Shown piece by piece: positions 24,906 through 39,622 of a stretch of 64,000 nucleotides of DNA. The stretch spans positions 34,540-98,539 of the forward strand of contig QAXH01006586.1 of the NCBI GenBank assembly GCA_004335635.1. The letters are read 5' to 3'. The position numbers were made by a program, and so were the translations under genes. Positions within the stretch are counted from its first letter, which is position 1. Each line of letters opens with the position of its first letter. The DNA comes from Chloromonas sp. AAM2. Its lineage: Eukaryota > Chlorophyta > Chlorophyceae > Chlamydomonadales > Chlamydomonadaceae. Below the pieces are notes generated by a model. That model did no database searches. It was not told the DNA's origin and worked only from the letters and a program-made list of their open reading frames with translations.

Positions 24906-25532
24906 CACGTTACCTGGACCGATGAAAGGAGGGACCAGACTCCTGAAAGGACAGACCAGACAGAAGCATGTTAGCCATTGATAGACTAGACCAGCAGCAA
25001 TAGCACTGGAAATTCAAATTGCCAGGCTCTTTTGTTAGCTTTCAGGGCTTTCCCTATCTTGTTTTCCTACCGTATGCAGCGGCTCCAATAACCACAAACA
25101 GTGCGTGCCCAGCTGCATAGAGCACAATCTGGATGTAATGAGGAGTTGCGGGACCATTGTGTTGCATGGCCACACCCTGAAGGCCCTCTCTAGCAGTCAT
25201 CCCCTAACCCTACTCAGTCAGCCGGGTGTGTCAGCTCTTGTCCGGGCTGCGGCCGGCGTGACACGCAAGCCATCATCATGGATAGGCCAAAGGTGATCTC
25301 AGTGTTGTTCTACTTCCGAGACCACACAGTGTGACGTACGAGGAAAGTGTCCAAAGCCGTTGCGAGCTGAGAAGGAGCGGCCAGAAAAGGCCCATGAGTT
25401 TTGCGAACTCGTTTGTGATACCATATAGCCCAATCTAAGGATTTGATATCGTGCATCGTATACACATCTCGACTTCCAAGCCTGATTTCAATTTCGCTGA
25501 TCCAGTTGCATTCAACAGTTGCTGGCGCAAAA

Positions 25533-26932
25533 ATGTTGGCTTTGATCCGTGCCGGGCCCATTCGCGCCAGGATGGAGAGCCAGAGGATACGCATGCCGGC
25601 CAGGAGAGACGTTGATTTGGTGTTTCCCAAGGTGAGAGGAGAGCCCCAGAACCCTGCCCATCGGCATCTGATAGGGTATCCCGGGTCAGCGATGCTTGTC
25701 CACCTTTCATGCTACGCAGGCCAGCCGTGCCGGTACAGTCTATCCTTTGAAATCAACCAACGATGCGGACGAGGTGTTGAAGCGGAAACTGGACGGAATC
25801 CTGGCGGGCGTTCACGCCTCTACCAGAAGGCAAGATGCCAAGGTCCTGCGCGTTCTGCACGTGTCGAGGGCAGCGTACACCCACAACACCCAAACACGCA
25901 AACCGAGGTGCGGATCATTAGGGCTAGGGTTTCGTTCCGAAGCGCGCCTACCACGCGCACTTTTCCATACCTCATAACGTCGTATGACCATGCAGGTGTG
26001 GTCGCCTGGATCTCGATCTCTTGTGGGAATCTCAGCCTCTCATGGGCAGCAAGGCTTCAATGGCCAGTGTGGACATGCTGACATCTGAGCCTGTCCAGGG
26101 CATTGCAAGGTAGGCCAGCTGAAAGTTGACGAAGTGCATCATTGCATCAGGTGCTGTTTCTTGCTCGACGGATGCAGTGCACAGCTCAACACTTCATATG
26201 CCTGGTCTAGTTCAGGCCCTGTAACATGTTTCTTTCACAGCTGTGGAATTTGTGTATAATCTTCTCAAAAGAAACCAATCATGTCAAGTACGTTACATGA
26301 ACTTCCACTGTATGTTGTCCCTGTTTCTTGTTTGCAACAGCACGTCTACAGCGCTCGTGTCTGGTTCATACGCTGGACTATACAATCGTTTACAATTGTA
26401 TGTACACGTGTGCCTGCAGAGTTACTCTGAACACCACGGGCAGCTGTGACCGCGTGAGCGTGTCGGACGTGCAGCTGTTGGCCAAGGACGATGACGACGC
26501 GCCCCGCATGCCCTCCTCAGAGCCCACCCCTCCTGACGTACTGCTCGCTGGTGAGTGAGATCACACGCAGTACACAGTTGTTTGTGCTTAGTCTGGTTCC
26601 ACAGCGTGCCGTTTCCCGGCTATTCCTGTGGTTGCTGTTTGGAAGAGAAGACGTGGAGAACGATGGAAAATCCTGACGGACAGGTGATGTTTCCGAGGCC
26701 AGCCCATGTGCTGTCGTCTCTGCCTTCAGATTCCTTCCAAGGTGTCTGCTCTTGACCATTACCCATGCTGCCCTGCTCTGTCGCTGCAGTTGAGTCCATG
26801 GACGGCATGATCATGCAGCGCCTGAACGACTTCATGTGGGAGGTGGAGCAGAGCCAGGACTTCCCGCTGGCATCCATGGAGTGCGAGGACGACGAGGACG
26901 AGGCAGAGTGCAAGCCAGTGGCACGAGGATGA
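25533..26932 (+). CDS. Unrecognised 213-residue protein, five exons
   Basis: Exons 25533-25631, 25720-25874, 25996-26109, 26420-26550 and 26790-26932 join with matching phases into 214 codons from ATG to TGA. The N-terminus (residues 1-33) is Arg-rich and low in acidic residues, as in organelle presequences. The middle has DADEVLKRKLDGILAGVHAS and RLDLDLLWESQPL. The C-terminus is strongly acidic (AKDDDD, ECEDDEDEAE) and contains MIMQRLNDFMWEVEQSQDF, a likely amphipathic helix. I recognise no domain or catalytic motif. The second donor (GTACAC) is weak. The opposite strand also has an open frame over the first exon, so the 5' end is the least certain part. It lies alone between two minus-strand regions. 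Confidence 0.5.
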
Positions 26933-26988
26933 GGCAGGAGGTCATGCGGAGGACAGGCAGAAGGGTCAGGTCACTAAGCAGGAGGCTT

Positions 26989-27462
26989 CTAGATTCTGGC
27001 CAAGGCCTTGGCAGAAGCAGATGTGGGCAGACCTAATGGCATGGGAGTGAAAGGCATGAATGGACCTCCGTCGGGCAACTGGTTGTACCTCCTGCGCCAG
27101 ACTAGCGCTGATGCACAACTACCAGCATGGGTACTGGAAATGGTAGATGCCAGCAACGCATGCCGTTTGCGCAACGTCAATGGGCCAACCAGCGACGATG
27201 CGTCCTTCTGGCTTGTCATGTCATCTGCTAACAGAGGGCGCAGCGGCCAGCATTCACGTGCCAGCGCTGCCATCTCATTATGCAATAGTCCAGCATCAAC
27301 TGGCATCTGATGAATTACACGTCCCACGTCAGCAAAGGCCATCCTAATCCGCTGAGAAAGATCAACCCCACCACTGTTAAGGCATGCAAGCGGTGGTGGC
27401 TTCAGACTGGCAAGTACACATAGTCCCTGTATAAAGTTTTGGTTGCTCTTCATTGCGCCCAT
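26989..27462 (-). CDS. Possible unspliced ORF, unrecognised
   Basis: A 158-codon open frame on the minus strand without introns, with segments such as VGRVIHQMPVDAGLLHNEMA and ALARECWPLRPLLADD. Most real genes here are split into short exons, so this could be a retroposed fragment, part of an unrecognised gene or chance. No family match and no supporting neighbour. Confidence 0.2.
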   Translation of the reverse strand: MGAMKSNQNFIQGLCVLASLKPPPLACLNSGGVDLSQRIRMAFADVGRVIHQMPVDAGLLHNEMAALARECWPLRPLLADDMTSQKDASSLVGPLTLRKRHALLASTISSTHAGSCASALVWRRRYNQLPDGGPFMPFTPMPLGLPTSASAKALARI

Positions 27463-28245
27463 TTTCACCTGGTGCAGTTTTGTCAGTTTACATCAGGCTG
27501 GAGGATTCACAGTCACTGTGTACATGCACGGGTGTACTTCCAAAGGCAGGCATGTCTGTGCAAACCCATAGCCTGCACGTGCAGGATTTTTTCATCTCTT
27601 TGGCAACAGTCAGGGTTGCCCAATTCTTAGGCAGGATGGAATGCCTCAGCACACCTGCGGCATGTACTTCCGTTCATAAGTGGCAGGTCTGAGCGCATGC
27701 TTTTGAGCATGGTTTGAGCTGCGCATGGCCATGAGTTGCCTTGGCAGGAGTGCATTGCTTTTGTACAGGGCTTGCTCCAAGCAGGAGAGACATGCAGAAG
27801 CCGAGGTTGTAGGTTGTATCCCAAGGTTGTGTCCAGCTCGCTGGCCAATGGCCCTGGCATACGTCAAGAATGTTGCACTGGCGTAATTACAGGTGTACTT
27901 CACAATTCCGCAGTGCCCATGACACTCTGCTCAGGGCTGGGATAGCTATCAAATTCTTTGAGTGACATCGTGTGTTGTTGGCTCAGGCGAATCGTTTTTG
28001 AGGGAAGCACACGACATTTGATGAACACATGTAGTTCAAATTCACCCCAACGGCCAGTCATTTCAATTGGACGCAGTGGATGGTAACTTCGGCAGGACAA
28101 ACGTGTGCTTGATGTGCCGAATGACAGAAGCAGCCTGCGAAATGACTGCTGGTCGGTGGCATTGCAGAGCAGGGTGGAAAGCAGGCACTCTCTTGATAGT
28201 TGCCTCGAGGCCGGTGGCATGTAATAGCAATTTATGCAACATGGA

Positions 28246-28305
28246 AAAAACAAGTTTGCCAGTTCTGGGACAATTTGAGTATCCTGCACTGGCACCGGCC
28301 ATCTG
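28246..28305 (+). repeat. Dispersed element copy 2
   Basis: It shares AAGTTTGCCAGTTCTGGGAC and a downstream CACTGGCACCGG with the copies at 23.5, 35.9 and 60.8 kb. It is intergenic, in a gene-poor stretch. Confidence 0.7.
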
Positions 28306-28357
28306 TTCTGGATGATTTGGTTCACACTTCACCCATCGTGTATAGGAGTCGAATTAG

Positions 28358-28400
28358 TGCCAGTCCTGGGACAATCCTTGTCAACACCGCTGAATCCAGT
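28358..28400 (+). repeat. Dispersed element copy 3 (short, diverged)
   Basis: A partial match (GTGCCAGTCCTGGGACAATC) about 100 bp downstream of copy 2. It may be half of a tandem pair. Confidence 0.45.
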
Positions 28401-29819
28401 GTGCTGATGTGTGTTTAAAGACCCTGCATGTTGGTAGACGGTCGTGACTACCATGACTGGGTCAGTTTGCCAGCACATGCTATGGTTTTTTTCCTGCAGT
28501 TTCAACAGGACCCTGAGTAGGTGCTACACGAGCGTTCTGGTGCTACAGGATGATAGATCAAGAGAGGGTCCAGGCCCCATCTAGCTGTCAATGAATTAAT
28601 CCTCTGATGGTCGTGCTTCCACGGGGATGCCTTTAAGAATCAGCAGTACCTCTGGAGCTATGCGCTGTACAAAAGTGCATGGCCTGTCTTGCCGTGCTGA
28701 GAAGCTGTCAAAACGACGGACTACCACTTGAAAGGGCTCCTGGGTACCTCACTTCTGCAATACAAATGACTCTGCTGGCCGACAACATCATGGGGTTTGC
28801 ACGCCACGGAGGTGGCAGTGAAACACGGCAGTGCTAGTTCAAGCTCTGTTTGAAACAAAGTTAGTTGTGGCTGAACATGAGTTTCACCCATTATTGACAA
28901 GGGACGAGCCCTTCGTGCTCTGGACTGGTGACTGTGTGTGATTTATTGCCGGGCTGCGACGTCGACCTTTCTCAGCATCTCGTGTCCTGAAGTTGCTGAA
29001 ACCAAGCAAGAGTGGCCTGGCCAAGGTCACTGTGGGCTTTACATCACCATCAGGGTCAACCACTGCGACAAACCCTATGGACAGGATGAAGAAGCACAGC
29101 CCAATGGCAACGTCAACACTCTGGCAAGGCAAGACCAATATACAGTGCACGCACTATCCCATTGACCCCAACATGGATTGGAATCGTTTCCCGAGAGACT
29201 GTGTTCGACCCTACCTACACTTGATAAACAGCATGGATCTGCACGTAAACGCCCTTGTTTAAACCTGGAAAAATACCATTCATAGTGGCAGGCATACATA
29301 GACACAAATCGCAAAAACACTTTTCGAAGCCTGGGGCACACCTGCAACAGAGGTGGGCATGCCCAAGGCACGACGCTGGTTGACTTGACACTGGCAGCAC
29401 AATGACAAGTCAGGTTGAATGAAAGCCAAAGCAACTGATCAACTGGAACACAACCCTGGCGCACCGGCCTGTGCGACACGTGCAGCAGTTGCTGTCCCTG
29501 CGGTGCCACCTTACATGCCAGTGTAGTGAGCTGCCACAGAGCATGTGATGACGCCGAAAACAGAGCTGTACCAATGTTAAGAATAGAGCTGCCAATACTG
29601 GACATGCAGCTCTCCCTTGCACCGCATAACCCATAAGCCGATGCTGCTGAGCCACCTCATGCCTGACCGTCATGAGCCGTTTGGTTGCTGTGGCCAGGAC
29701 GGCGTGTAACCCAGCTAGCCTTCCAACTCCGATACCTGCCGACACGCAGAATCTTGTTGCGGCTCTCGTGCCGGGCCTGGTACTGGATACTCAATGTGTC
29801 AAAGACTGCTGGATCTCTC

Positions 29820-29862
29820 AGTGGCCATTGGCTCAGTGGCCATTGGCCCAGTGGCTTAGCAG
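29820..29862. repeat. Short tandem repeat CAGTGGCCATTGG
   Basis: Two and a half copies of a 16-bp unit (TCAGTGGCCATTGGC) lie about 180 bp downstream of the GRXS16 stop codon. No function is evident. Confidence 0.7.
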
Positions 29863-30041
29863 CTCACAATGTGATCCTGAACACGGTGCACAGCCAGGTA
29901 TATGTGCTGGATACTGGCACAGAAGGCCTTCTCACAGAGCCCACACAGCTGTCGACAGCAACCCGCCATGCTCTGGACATCATTGGCAGCTGTTAGTGCC
30001 AGCCAATGTCGACACACAGTCCTCGCTCCGGCTGCCTCTTC

Positions 30042-32184
30042 TCACGCCTTGGGTGCCAGTGCCTTCTTCAGCTCGCCGCTCTCCATCATCGACTCGCAGA
30101 TGTCGGAGCCGCCTGCAACGCAACAACCCACACGCAGTCACGTGAATCCGACAAACGTTTTTTGGTCGGTAGGTCACACATCTCTGATCAAGTGTATGTG
30201 GTACATTGCATGCCACTCCTTCCAGCAGCCACTTGAAGCACTGACAGAGAAGGCGGCATGATTCAAATGATGCTGTATGAAGCTGGCCTGTCAGTTCTCC
30301 CTTGCCTAATGTCAACGTTCCATTCGGTCAATGCACGATGAAAAGACTGACAACGCCCATATTTCCCAGGTGACCCGCCCCTGCTCACCAACGAACTCCC
30401 CATGTGCGTACAACTGCAGGGCAGGCAGCAGTGCAGCGGAGAACAGGGTAAAGCGATGGCATGAGGGGAGAAACTCCTTCTTGCAGTACAGCAACGCCTC
30501 AAAGGCTGCGACGGACCAAACTGAAAGTGCATCGTAGTGCCTGTCAGCTCGGTGAACAGCTCTGGCAATTGATGGTGGCAAAAAGCGCTGTGACTTGTTT
30601 TTGACGTCAGATTGAACCTTTCCTAGTTGCATATGCCACCAACTGCAGCCACTAACGGAAGCAGGTATCCCTGCCCCACCTGTGGAATGGTGGGCCACTG
30701 CGTGTAGTTCTTTATGGCATCCCTCAGGCCAGGGTTGTAAACCTGCACAGGGACAGGACAGTTGGCAATTCATGTGCCACGATCATCAGAGTCTTGAATC
30801 CACAGCCGAGGCTCTGGCTGTGTGTCTCTCGTTTCCGCGTATGAGCGTGCTTGTTCGTGTCTGTGTGTGTTCCTGTGTGTGCGGATGGCTCCATAAGCCT
30901 GTTGCTGCTGCTGATGGTACTGATGGTCCGGCTCAGGCCCCACCTCATCCAGCACGTTGACCACCTCATAGTCCGCCTTGAGCGTGTTGAGGAGGGTGAG
31001 CATCTTGTGGGAGAAGCCGCACTGGGGCTGAGTGCGGGTGCCCTTGATAAACGCAACAATCTGCTCACGGGTGGCGCACCATACCACACACGGTTCATGG
31101 GCATGCACGCATCTTTGGGGCTAATCTAGTTGGCAGCTGGCTGTGCAACGCTTAAAACTACAGTCAGCCAGGTGCCCCAAAGCAGTTTCGACTTAGCACG
31201 TCATGTACGCAGTGTTGTGCACTGCTCAGTAGGACGCGGGGTGTTGGGCAACTCACAATCCACACCTGCTCACAAAATGGCACGTATGCGGCTGCACTGG
31301 CGGCCGCAACGCTTAGACCACCGTGGATGGTTGTTCCCACCTTAACGTCCTTGACCACTTGATCAATGAGCTGTTCCATGGTGGTGCCAGTGATGCCCTT
31401 GCCAGCCGTCAACCGGATCTCAGGCCGTGCGGGCTTGGCTGAGCGTGATTGCCATTTAGTTTCCCCAGGTGCATTCCCAGCCGGAATCGTGCCAATCTCT
31501 GCCACTGCAGCAGCAAAGCATGAGGGCTGCACATTTATAGATCTACGGCACCTAGGCCGCCTGGCTAACTGGTAATGTTGCTAGTGGCTGCCATCTGGAC
31601 TCAGCTGTTAGATAGGCCACCTACCTGCCTCTTCCACCCATTGCTTCCAAGCCGCTGTCAAGCTTTCCCTGGTGGCGTGTGAGACGGGCAAGAACTTGAC
31701 TGCATGCGTGAGCTCTGGAAGCTCGGACAGATGGTTGGCAACGCTCGTGTCCACCTGCAGTTGGGGAAAACCCGTGACATTTCGCAACTGCCGCCCAGCG
31801 ACAGGTGGCATCGCATCGCATCGCACCTACCCTTCTGGATAGACCAATGTATTGAAGAGTGCTAGTTCTGTCAAACACTGCGTACACCCCTGCGTCAACG
31901 AGGCGGCGAGCCTATCAGCCAGGATGGACACTTGTAATGCAGGCATTGCATTTGCTTGGTAGAAGCATCAGGCACGTAGACATGCAGCTGGGTATCCTGT
32001 ATGTACCTGGGGCAGCTGGGAATTGCGATAGTTCGCCTTTGTCGAGAACTGGCACTAGAGCTGCTGCTTTATAGGACGGAAAACTGGTGGTGGCGGCTTC
32101 CGCCCTGATGGTTGCCTTGAATGCTCTGGTCGCTCTGAAAGGCCGAGCTGTCCCACCACGCGCGAGCACACGCTGAGCTTGCAT
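30042..32184 (-). CDS. GRXS16: Plastid monothiol glutaredoxin with N-terminal GIY-YIG-like domain (GRXS16 type)
   Basis: Eight exons (minus): 32007-32184, 31831-31889, 31625-31754, 31341-31498, 30944-31060, 30680-30742, 30389-30413 and 30042-30112, giving 266 aa with all phases matching. Residues 1 to about 58 form an Arg/Ala-rich transit peptide. Residues about 60-79 (VYAVFDRTSTLQYIGLSRR) and the following helix match the GIY-YIG-like N-terminal domain that marks plant GRXS16. RPEIRLTAGK forms the linker. The glutaredoxin domain has IVAFIKGTR, PQCGFS with the active Cys at about 189, NYTQWPTIPQ, GEFVGGSDI and SGELKKAL. In plants GRXS16 sits in the chloroplast, binds a [2Fe-2S] cluster and is redox regulated. 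An upstream in-frame ATG is not present in the exon itself; the chosen ATG opens the transit peptide. A TTACA at 29511-29515 (TGTAA on the coding strand) is a possible poly(A) signal. Confidence 0.93.
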
Positions 32185-33039
32185 ATTGCTGATGACAATT
32201 GTGCCTGATAGCAAATTGCAATGCCGAAACTCAGTGTTGCGCGAACGACAAGCACATCAGAACGATGGCTTGGTCGGCGCCGGGATGAAGTCGGTTGAAC
32301 CACGTGCAAACGAACCTTCTCTTTGTAGCTTTTGGCAAATCTTTGCTGCTTTGCTGCACCAACTGCGAGCCTAGTCCAGCATACAGAGGTGTGGCTTGTA
32401 AGCTTAGATGGTTTTGTTTGAGTGTCAGGTTTTGGACCTCAATATGTGATCAGCCCCGGGGGAAGAAGGGTGAGGCACAGGGTGCCAAGGGATGGCAGTG
32501 AGGGTGGCATGCAGACTGAGCAGGAAATGCTGGGATGCTTGGCAACACGAAACCAGGCTCGTGTCGAGCGCGCTGATTTATAGTAGGTGTTTGAGGAAGT
32601 GTGAACAACTAGAGTGGGTCTCCATGCCTAGCACGTGCTGCTCCTTGGTGGCTCGCAGGACCCCATGGCCGATTTCCCATAGAAGAAAGGAGCCTTGGCG
32701 TTGACGGGTTTTGTTTGTGTCGTTGTACCTTGCTGTGTTGCAGCTGAGGCAGACAAGATTACAGAAGACGTTTAACAACTGCGCACCAGACCTGGCCACA
32801 CCGAACACAGTCTACGATCCACAATCAAGATGGCATGTCTGAAATTTCCAGGCGTGTCCCATCATTCAAACAAGTGCTGCAACTGCCGGACCACAGCTGG
32901 ATGAGACATGGCCGCACCGAGCCGAAGACCAGGCATGCAGACGAGATCTTTTGCACATACGTGCATGCCGTTACACAGCATAGCACAGAGCGCAGCAAGA
33001 TAGCGATGCCCCATTGCACCAGGTAGGCCAATGCGTAAG

Positions 33040-33212
33040 ATGTGTAACGCTTGTCAGAGCGAGAGTAACGCTTGTCAGAGCGTGAGCGTAGTTGGTATTT
33101 GCGTTGGACGTGCTTCCTGGTGTGCACTCCCTCCTTGTAAGATGTGATTGTGTGTACAGTGACGCTACCTTTCTGTAAAATGACGCTACCTTTATGTACA
33201 GTGACAGCGCTG
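33040..33212. repeat. Two short direct duplications
   Basis: GTAACGCTTGTCAGAGCG occurs twice at about 33041-33083, and TGACGCTACCTTT twice at about 33161-33193, in the 1.5-kb interval between GRXS16 and HCCS. The interval 32185-33669 otherwise shows only a long minus-strand frame without splice context, which I do not call. Confidence 0.65.
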
Positions 33213-33669
33213 TAAGGCTTGACCACCAATGTTGATTGTTGACCACCATTGTTAGTATCCTCTAGTTGCAGTCTCCATAGCCGCATTCTCAGAGATGGCC
33301 TCCAGCATGGCTTGCAGAGCCCAACATGAGAAAGTATATCCAATGGTGGATAAACGGACCGTCACTGTACTTCAGAAAGGCATCATTAAATACATTAGTT
33401 GCCAATCCTGCAGAACCAAACAATGCGCGCCTTGGAACTGTATCACCAGGCAATGAGCAAGGCAGTTCAGAAGTATGTTAAAACCAGCACTTGTAGCCAT
33501 GACCTGTTCAGTCGCTATCTGGGGTCTGTCTCAATCCACCTGCTGCCACACTGGAATTAATGGAAACCCATCAATTGGAAACCTGAAACATTCAATCAAT
33601 TGTTCTGATTTGTAATAATCAGTTGTCATTCCTTTCCGTACTTGGGTAATTGTGACTGGGTGATTCTTG

Positions 33670-35416
33670 TCAATGCTGCTGAACATTCCCTGCCGCTGCT
33701 GCCTCAGAGGCAATCCGTCCCGCCTGCCCTGTGATGGGGCATGGCAGACCCCACTCTGCAAACCGCAGGTAGATGGACATCTTAAGTCGATCCAGGCCCG
33801 CATCAACGCTATCCAGAGCCGGTCGGGTCACAATCTCAAACGCCTGCGAGGTGACGACAATCACAACAGGTGACATCTCAAGAGTCACATCTTGAGTCAC
33901 ATTCAGTGTGGCAATGGCATTGCATGCTTGTCTGGACCAGCTGAATGTCTCTTAGGCCGTGCATTTGTCCCGGCAGACTCTTACCAGGCTCTTCTGCTGC
34001 CGTCCCACACGTCACTAAACTGCTGCATGCCCTGTGTTTTCAACTTCTAGATGCTGGTTGCAGAGCCTGGCAGGCATCATTGCGCATTTCCCCCCAGCGC
34101 ACATCCCGCTCACGTCAGGGGTGCCGGCCTTGTCCTCGTTGAAGTAGAAGTCGATGACGTAGCGCACCTCCCGCCCGCACCGGTCCACCACCCAGTCGTG
34201 CCGGTCAAAGGGAGTGGCGCCGCCAAGCATTGTGCGCAACCATGCCAGGGGGCTGTGCAGCCAGAGCAAGAGACAAGAGGCCTTGTGTGCGTCTGCACCA
34301 CGCCTGCTAGCTGCGTGAAACTCATGTGCCTGGACACAGCCTTGGTCTCGTTCAGCCCATGAAGACCCTACTGCTTCAGCTCATCATCCCAAGAACGCTA
34401 TCCTCATCCCAAGAGCTATCTGAAATGCACCCTTCACAACAGCACCGGATACGACTATCGCCCTTTCAACCAACGAGCACAGCACACCAGGGATGATGAT
34501 TGCAGGTTTGACGAGCTGCTTGTATTCAGCGCACCTGAGATCGTGAGGCTTGCCCTGAAACCGCAGTAGAGTAGGCGAGCAGCAGGTGTCCGCATGAAGC
34601 TTCTCCCAGACAGCCACTTGCTGCCACGTGGCCTCGTTCATGGCTGCGGAACAAAACAAGTAAGGTAAGCATGTTTGCTGACCTCAGGTCCGTCGCACAA
34701 GCTCGTTGATGCCCACTGAACAATCAACAGTAAAGGCTGCCTGAACTGTACCATCACCCTGCCAAACCGACGCCCACACCTGCAAGTTGTTGCCTTTTCC
34801 TCACCATTGTGTGCTGCAATGAAGCCATCCATGTCATCCTCTGTCACGTCATCTCCCTTGCCCTTGCGTTTCAGTGCTGTGTTGCATGGACAGGCACAGC
34901 ATTGAGTTCTGACGGTTCAGTGGCTGCACGCAAGCCCATGTACCACGATGAACAGGTGCAGATGGACGAGAGGTGTCAACATGTGCATTGTGCGTTGTGA
35001 AGGGTGCCGTGGATGCATGGAGGCAACATGCACACACCATTGAACACCATCTGCGGGCTGGGGAATAGCCAACTGCCATCGGTGCCGCCCTTTGGAATCA
35101 TGGATGTCACGCGCTGTGTAGAGAGGGGCTTTCTCTGCCCCGGGCATGGCATCTGGTTGGGTTCAAGGGGCATGTTGTTGCGAGGGTCGAGAACGTCCAC
35201 GCCACTCAACGGGCTTTGAGAAGGCAGAGGCGCGTTTGGATCATTGATGCGCTGGTTGTACACGTTGTAGATGGCCGGGTTGCGATAGCCGTCCTGTGTG
35301 CCGCTGCCGACGACAGGGCAACTAGAAGCGGGCTGGGGAGACACCACCGGACATGCCGCCGCGCTCTGAGCTGACGCTTGGCTTGCAGGCTGCGAGGAAG
35401 ACTGCGAGTTGCCCAT
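33670..35416 (-). CDS. HCCS: Holocytochrome c synthase (cytochrome c heme lyase)
   Basis: Five exons (minus): 35038-35416, 34805-34876, 34535-34643, 34114-34252 and 33670-33843, giving 290 aa with all phases matching. The enzyme attaches heme covalently to apocytochrome c in the mitochondrial intermembrane space. Two CPV heme-binding motifs lie at residues 22-24 and 33-35. The rest matches the family in order: [75 protein letters not shown], a [13 protein letters not shown] motif containing the conserved His-Asp-Trp, then VRYVIDFYF and a C-terminal ARPALD-like helix. Length is normal for the family. It is divergent from SufS, 1,036 bp between start codons. Confidence 0.95.
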
Positions 35417-35886
35417 CTCTTCTGTCCAATCTGTGTGGGTAGTTGTGCCAAGGGCAATGGACAGGGGCAAATCTGGAGGAAGTTACAGGTAGGGTAAGGA
35501 AGTTACAAGGAGGGAGTGCACACCAACTGTGTAGCACGTCCAACGCAAACCAACTACTTGCGCAGATTGCAAAAATTTTCTCCTAGTAAAGGGGAATATG
35601 ACCCTTACTCAGGCAAATATGTGATTGGAAAGCGTTGAAGAGTGGGTTCAGCTTGATATCGACCACTTCGTTGCTGCTGTTCACCAATGTTGACCTGGGA
35701 CGCGCACAGGCTCACAGGTGGCTAGGGTAGGGTACACGTGATGAGCAGACGAGCTAATGTAGTGACATCCCGCTTGCAACGCACTCTCTTGACCAAGGTG
35801 AAGCGCAAACAGGCTAGCCAGGGATAGTGAGGAGACGCAACGGATTGCAGGAGGCCAGGGCTAAGTAGGCGAAACAATGTTACAGC

Positions 35887-35950
35887 GTCCAACAAAAAAA
35901 AATGTTAGCCAGTTCTGGGACAGTTTCAAGAACTGCACTGGACCCAGTGT
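35887..35950 (+). repeat. Dispersed element copy 4
   Basis: A poly-A lead is followed by GTTAGCCAGTTCTGGGACAG and ACTGCACTGGACCCAGTG. It lies in the 1,036-bp shared upstream region of HCCS and SufS. The rest of that region (35417-36452) shows no ORF or RNA gene that I recognise. Confidence 0.65.
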
Positions 35951-36452
35951 AGCAACGGGAAAGAAGATGGAAACAGGCTTCATGCAGGAGCTTACAGTAG
36001 GTGTGGCAACTTGCCCAACAAAACAGGAACAAATTCAACGAGCAAAAGGACAGAAATCAACAAAATTACAGAAAGTAGCTCAGTTCCAACCATCCATTTT
36101 TTTTAATTGAAACTAGCGCACTAATGAAACTAGCCACCTGCACAGAAGTGGAAGAGAAGAAGAGAAAGCAGGAAACTCTGAATTGCACCCTTACGGGAAG
36201 GCCTTGTTAAGTCCAGTAAGTCGGCGCAGTATTCTGGCGTGAAGGCCCAGAATCCCACAAAATCTACCTGTGGTCACACATCTATGCACTCTCTGTACTA
36301 TCTGTGTACTTCTGCGGAATGTGCCGGGTGTGGCTGGTGTGTGGTAGGCTGATGAGTGACGGGTGGTGTGATGAGTGAGTGGTGGGTGGGTCGTCATGCT
36401 CCGCTGTATCCACTTCGCTAGTGATACATACGCAAGCATAAACCGCACTATC

Positions 36453-39622
<3,170 letters not shown>

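Larger units (their letters stand above)
27640..29745. other. Gene-poor stretch with weak minus-strand coding fragments
   Basis: This 2.1-kb stretch has no gene I can support. Weak coding-like minus-strand fragments appear near 27650-27850, 28890-29130 (a hydrophobic run IGLCFFILSIGFVAVV followed by a hydrophilic part) and 29440-29740. I could not join them by splice sites, and they may be decayed or belong to a gene I could not model. Two copies of the dispersed element lie inside (28246-28305 and 28358-28400). Confidence 0.3.

Noticed and set aside
25196..25212. CCCTAACCCTA resembling telomere repeat
   Set aside because: Less than two units and inside a gene region; not an array.
25310..25630. 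Minus-strand ORF of about 100 codons overlapping the unknown gene
   Set aside because: It lacks splice partners, whereas the plus strand gives five phase-matched exons; not fully excluded.
32825..33343. Minus-strand ORF of 172 codons between GRXS16 and HCCS
   Set aside because: It runs through two direct duplications and shows no motif, splice context or sensible composition.
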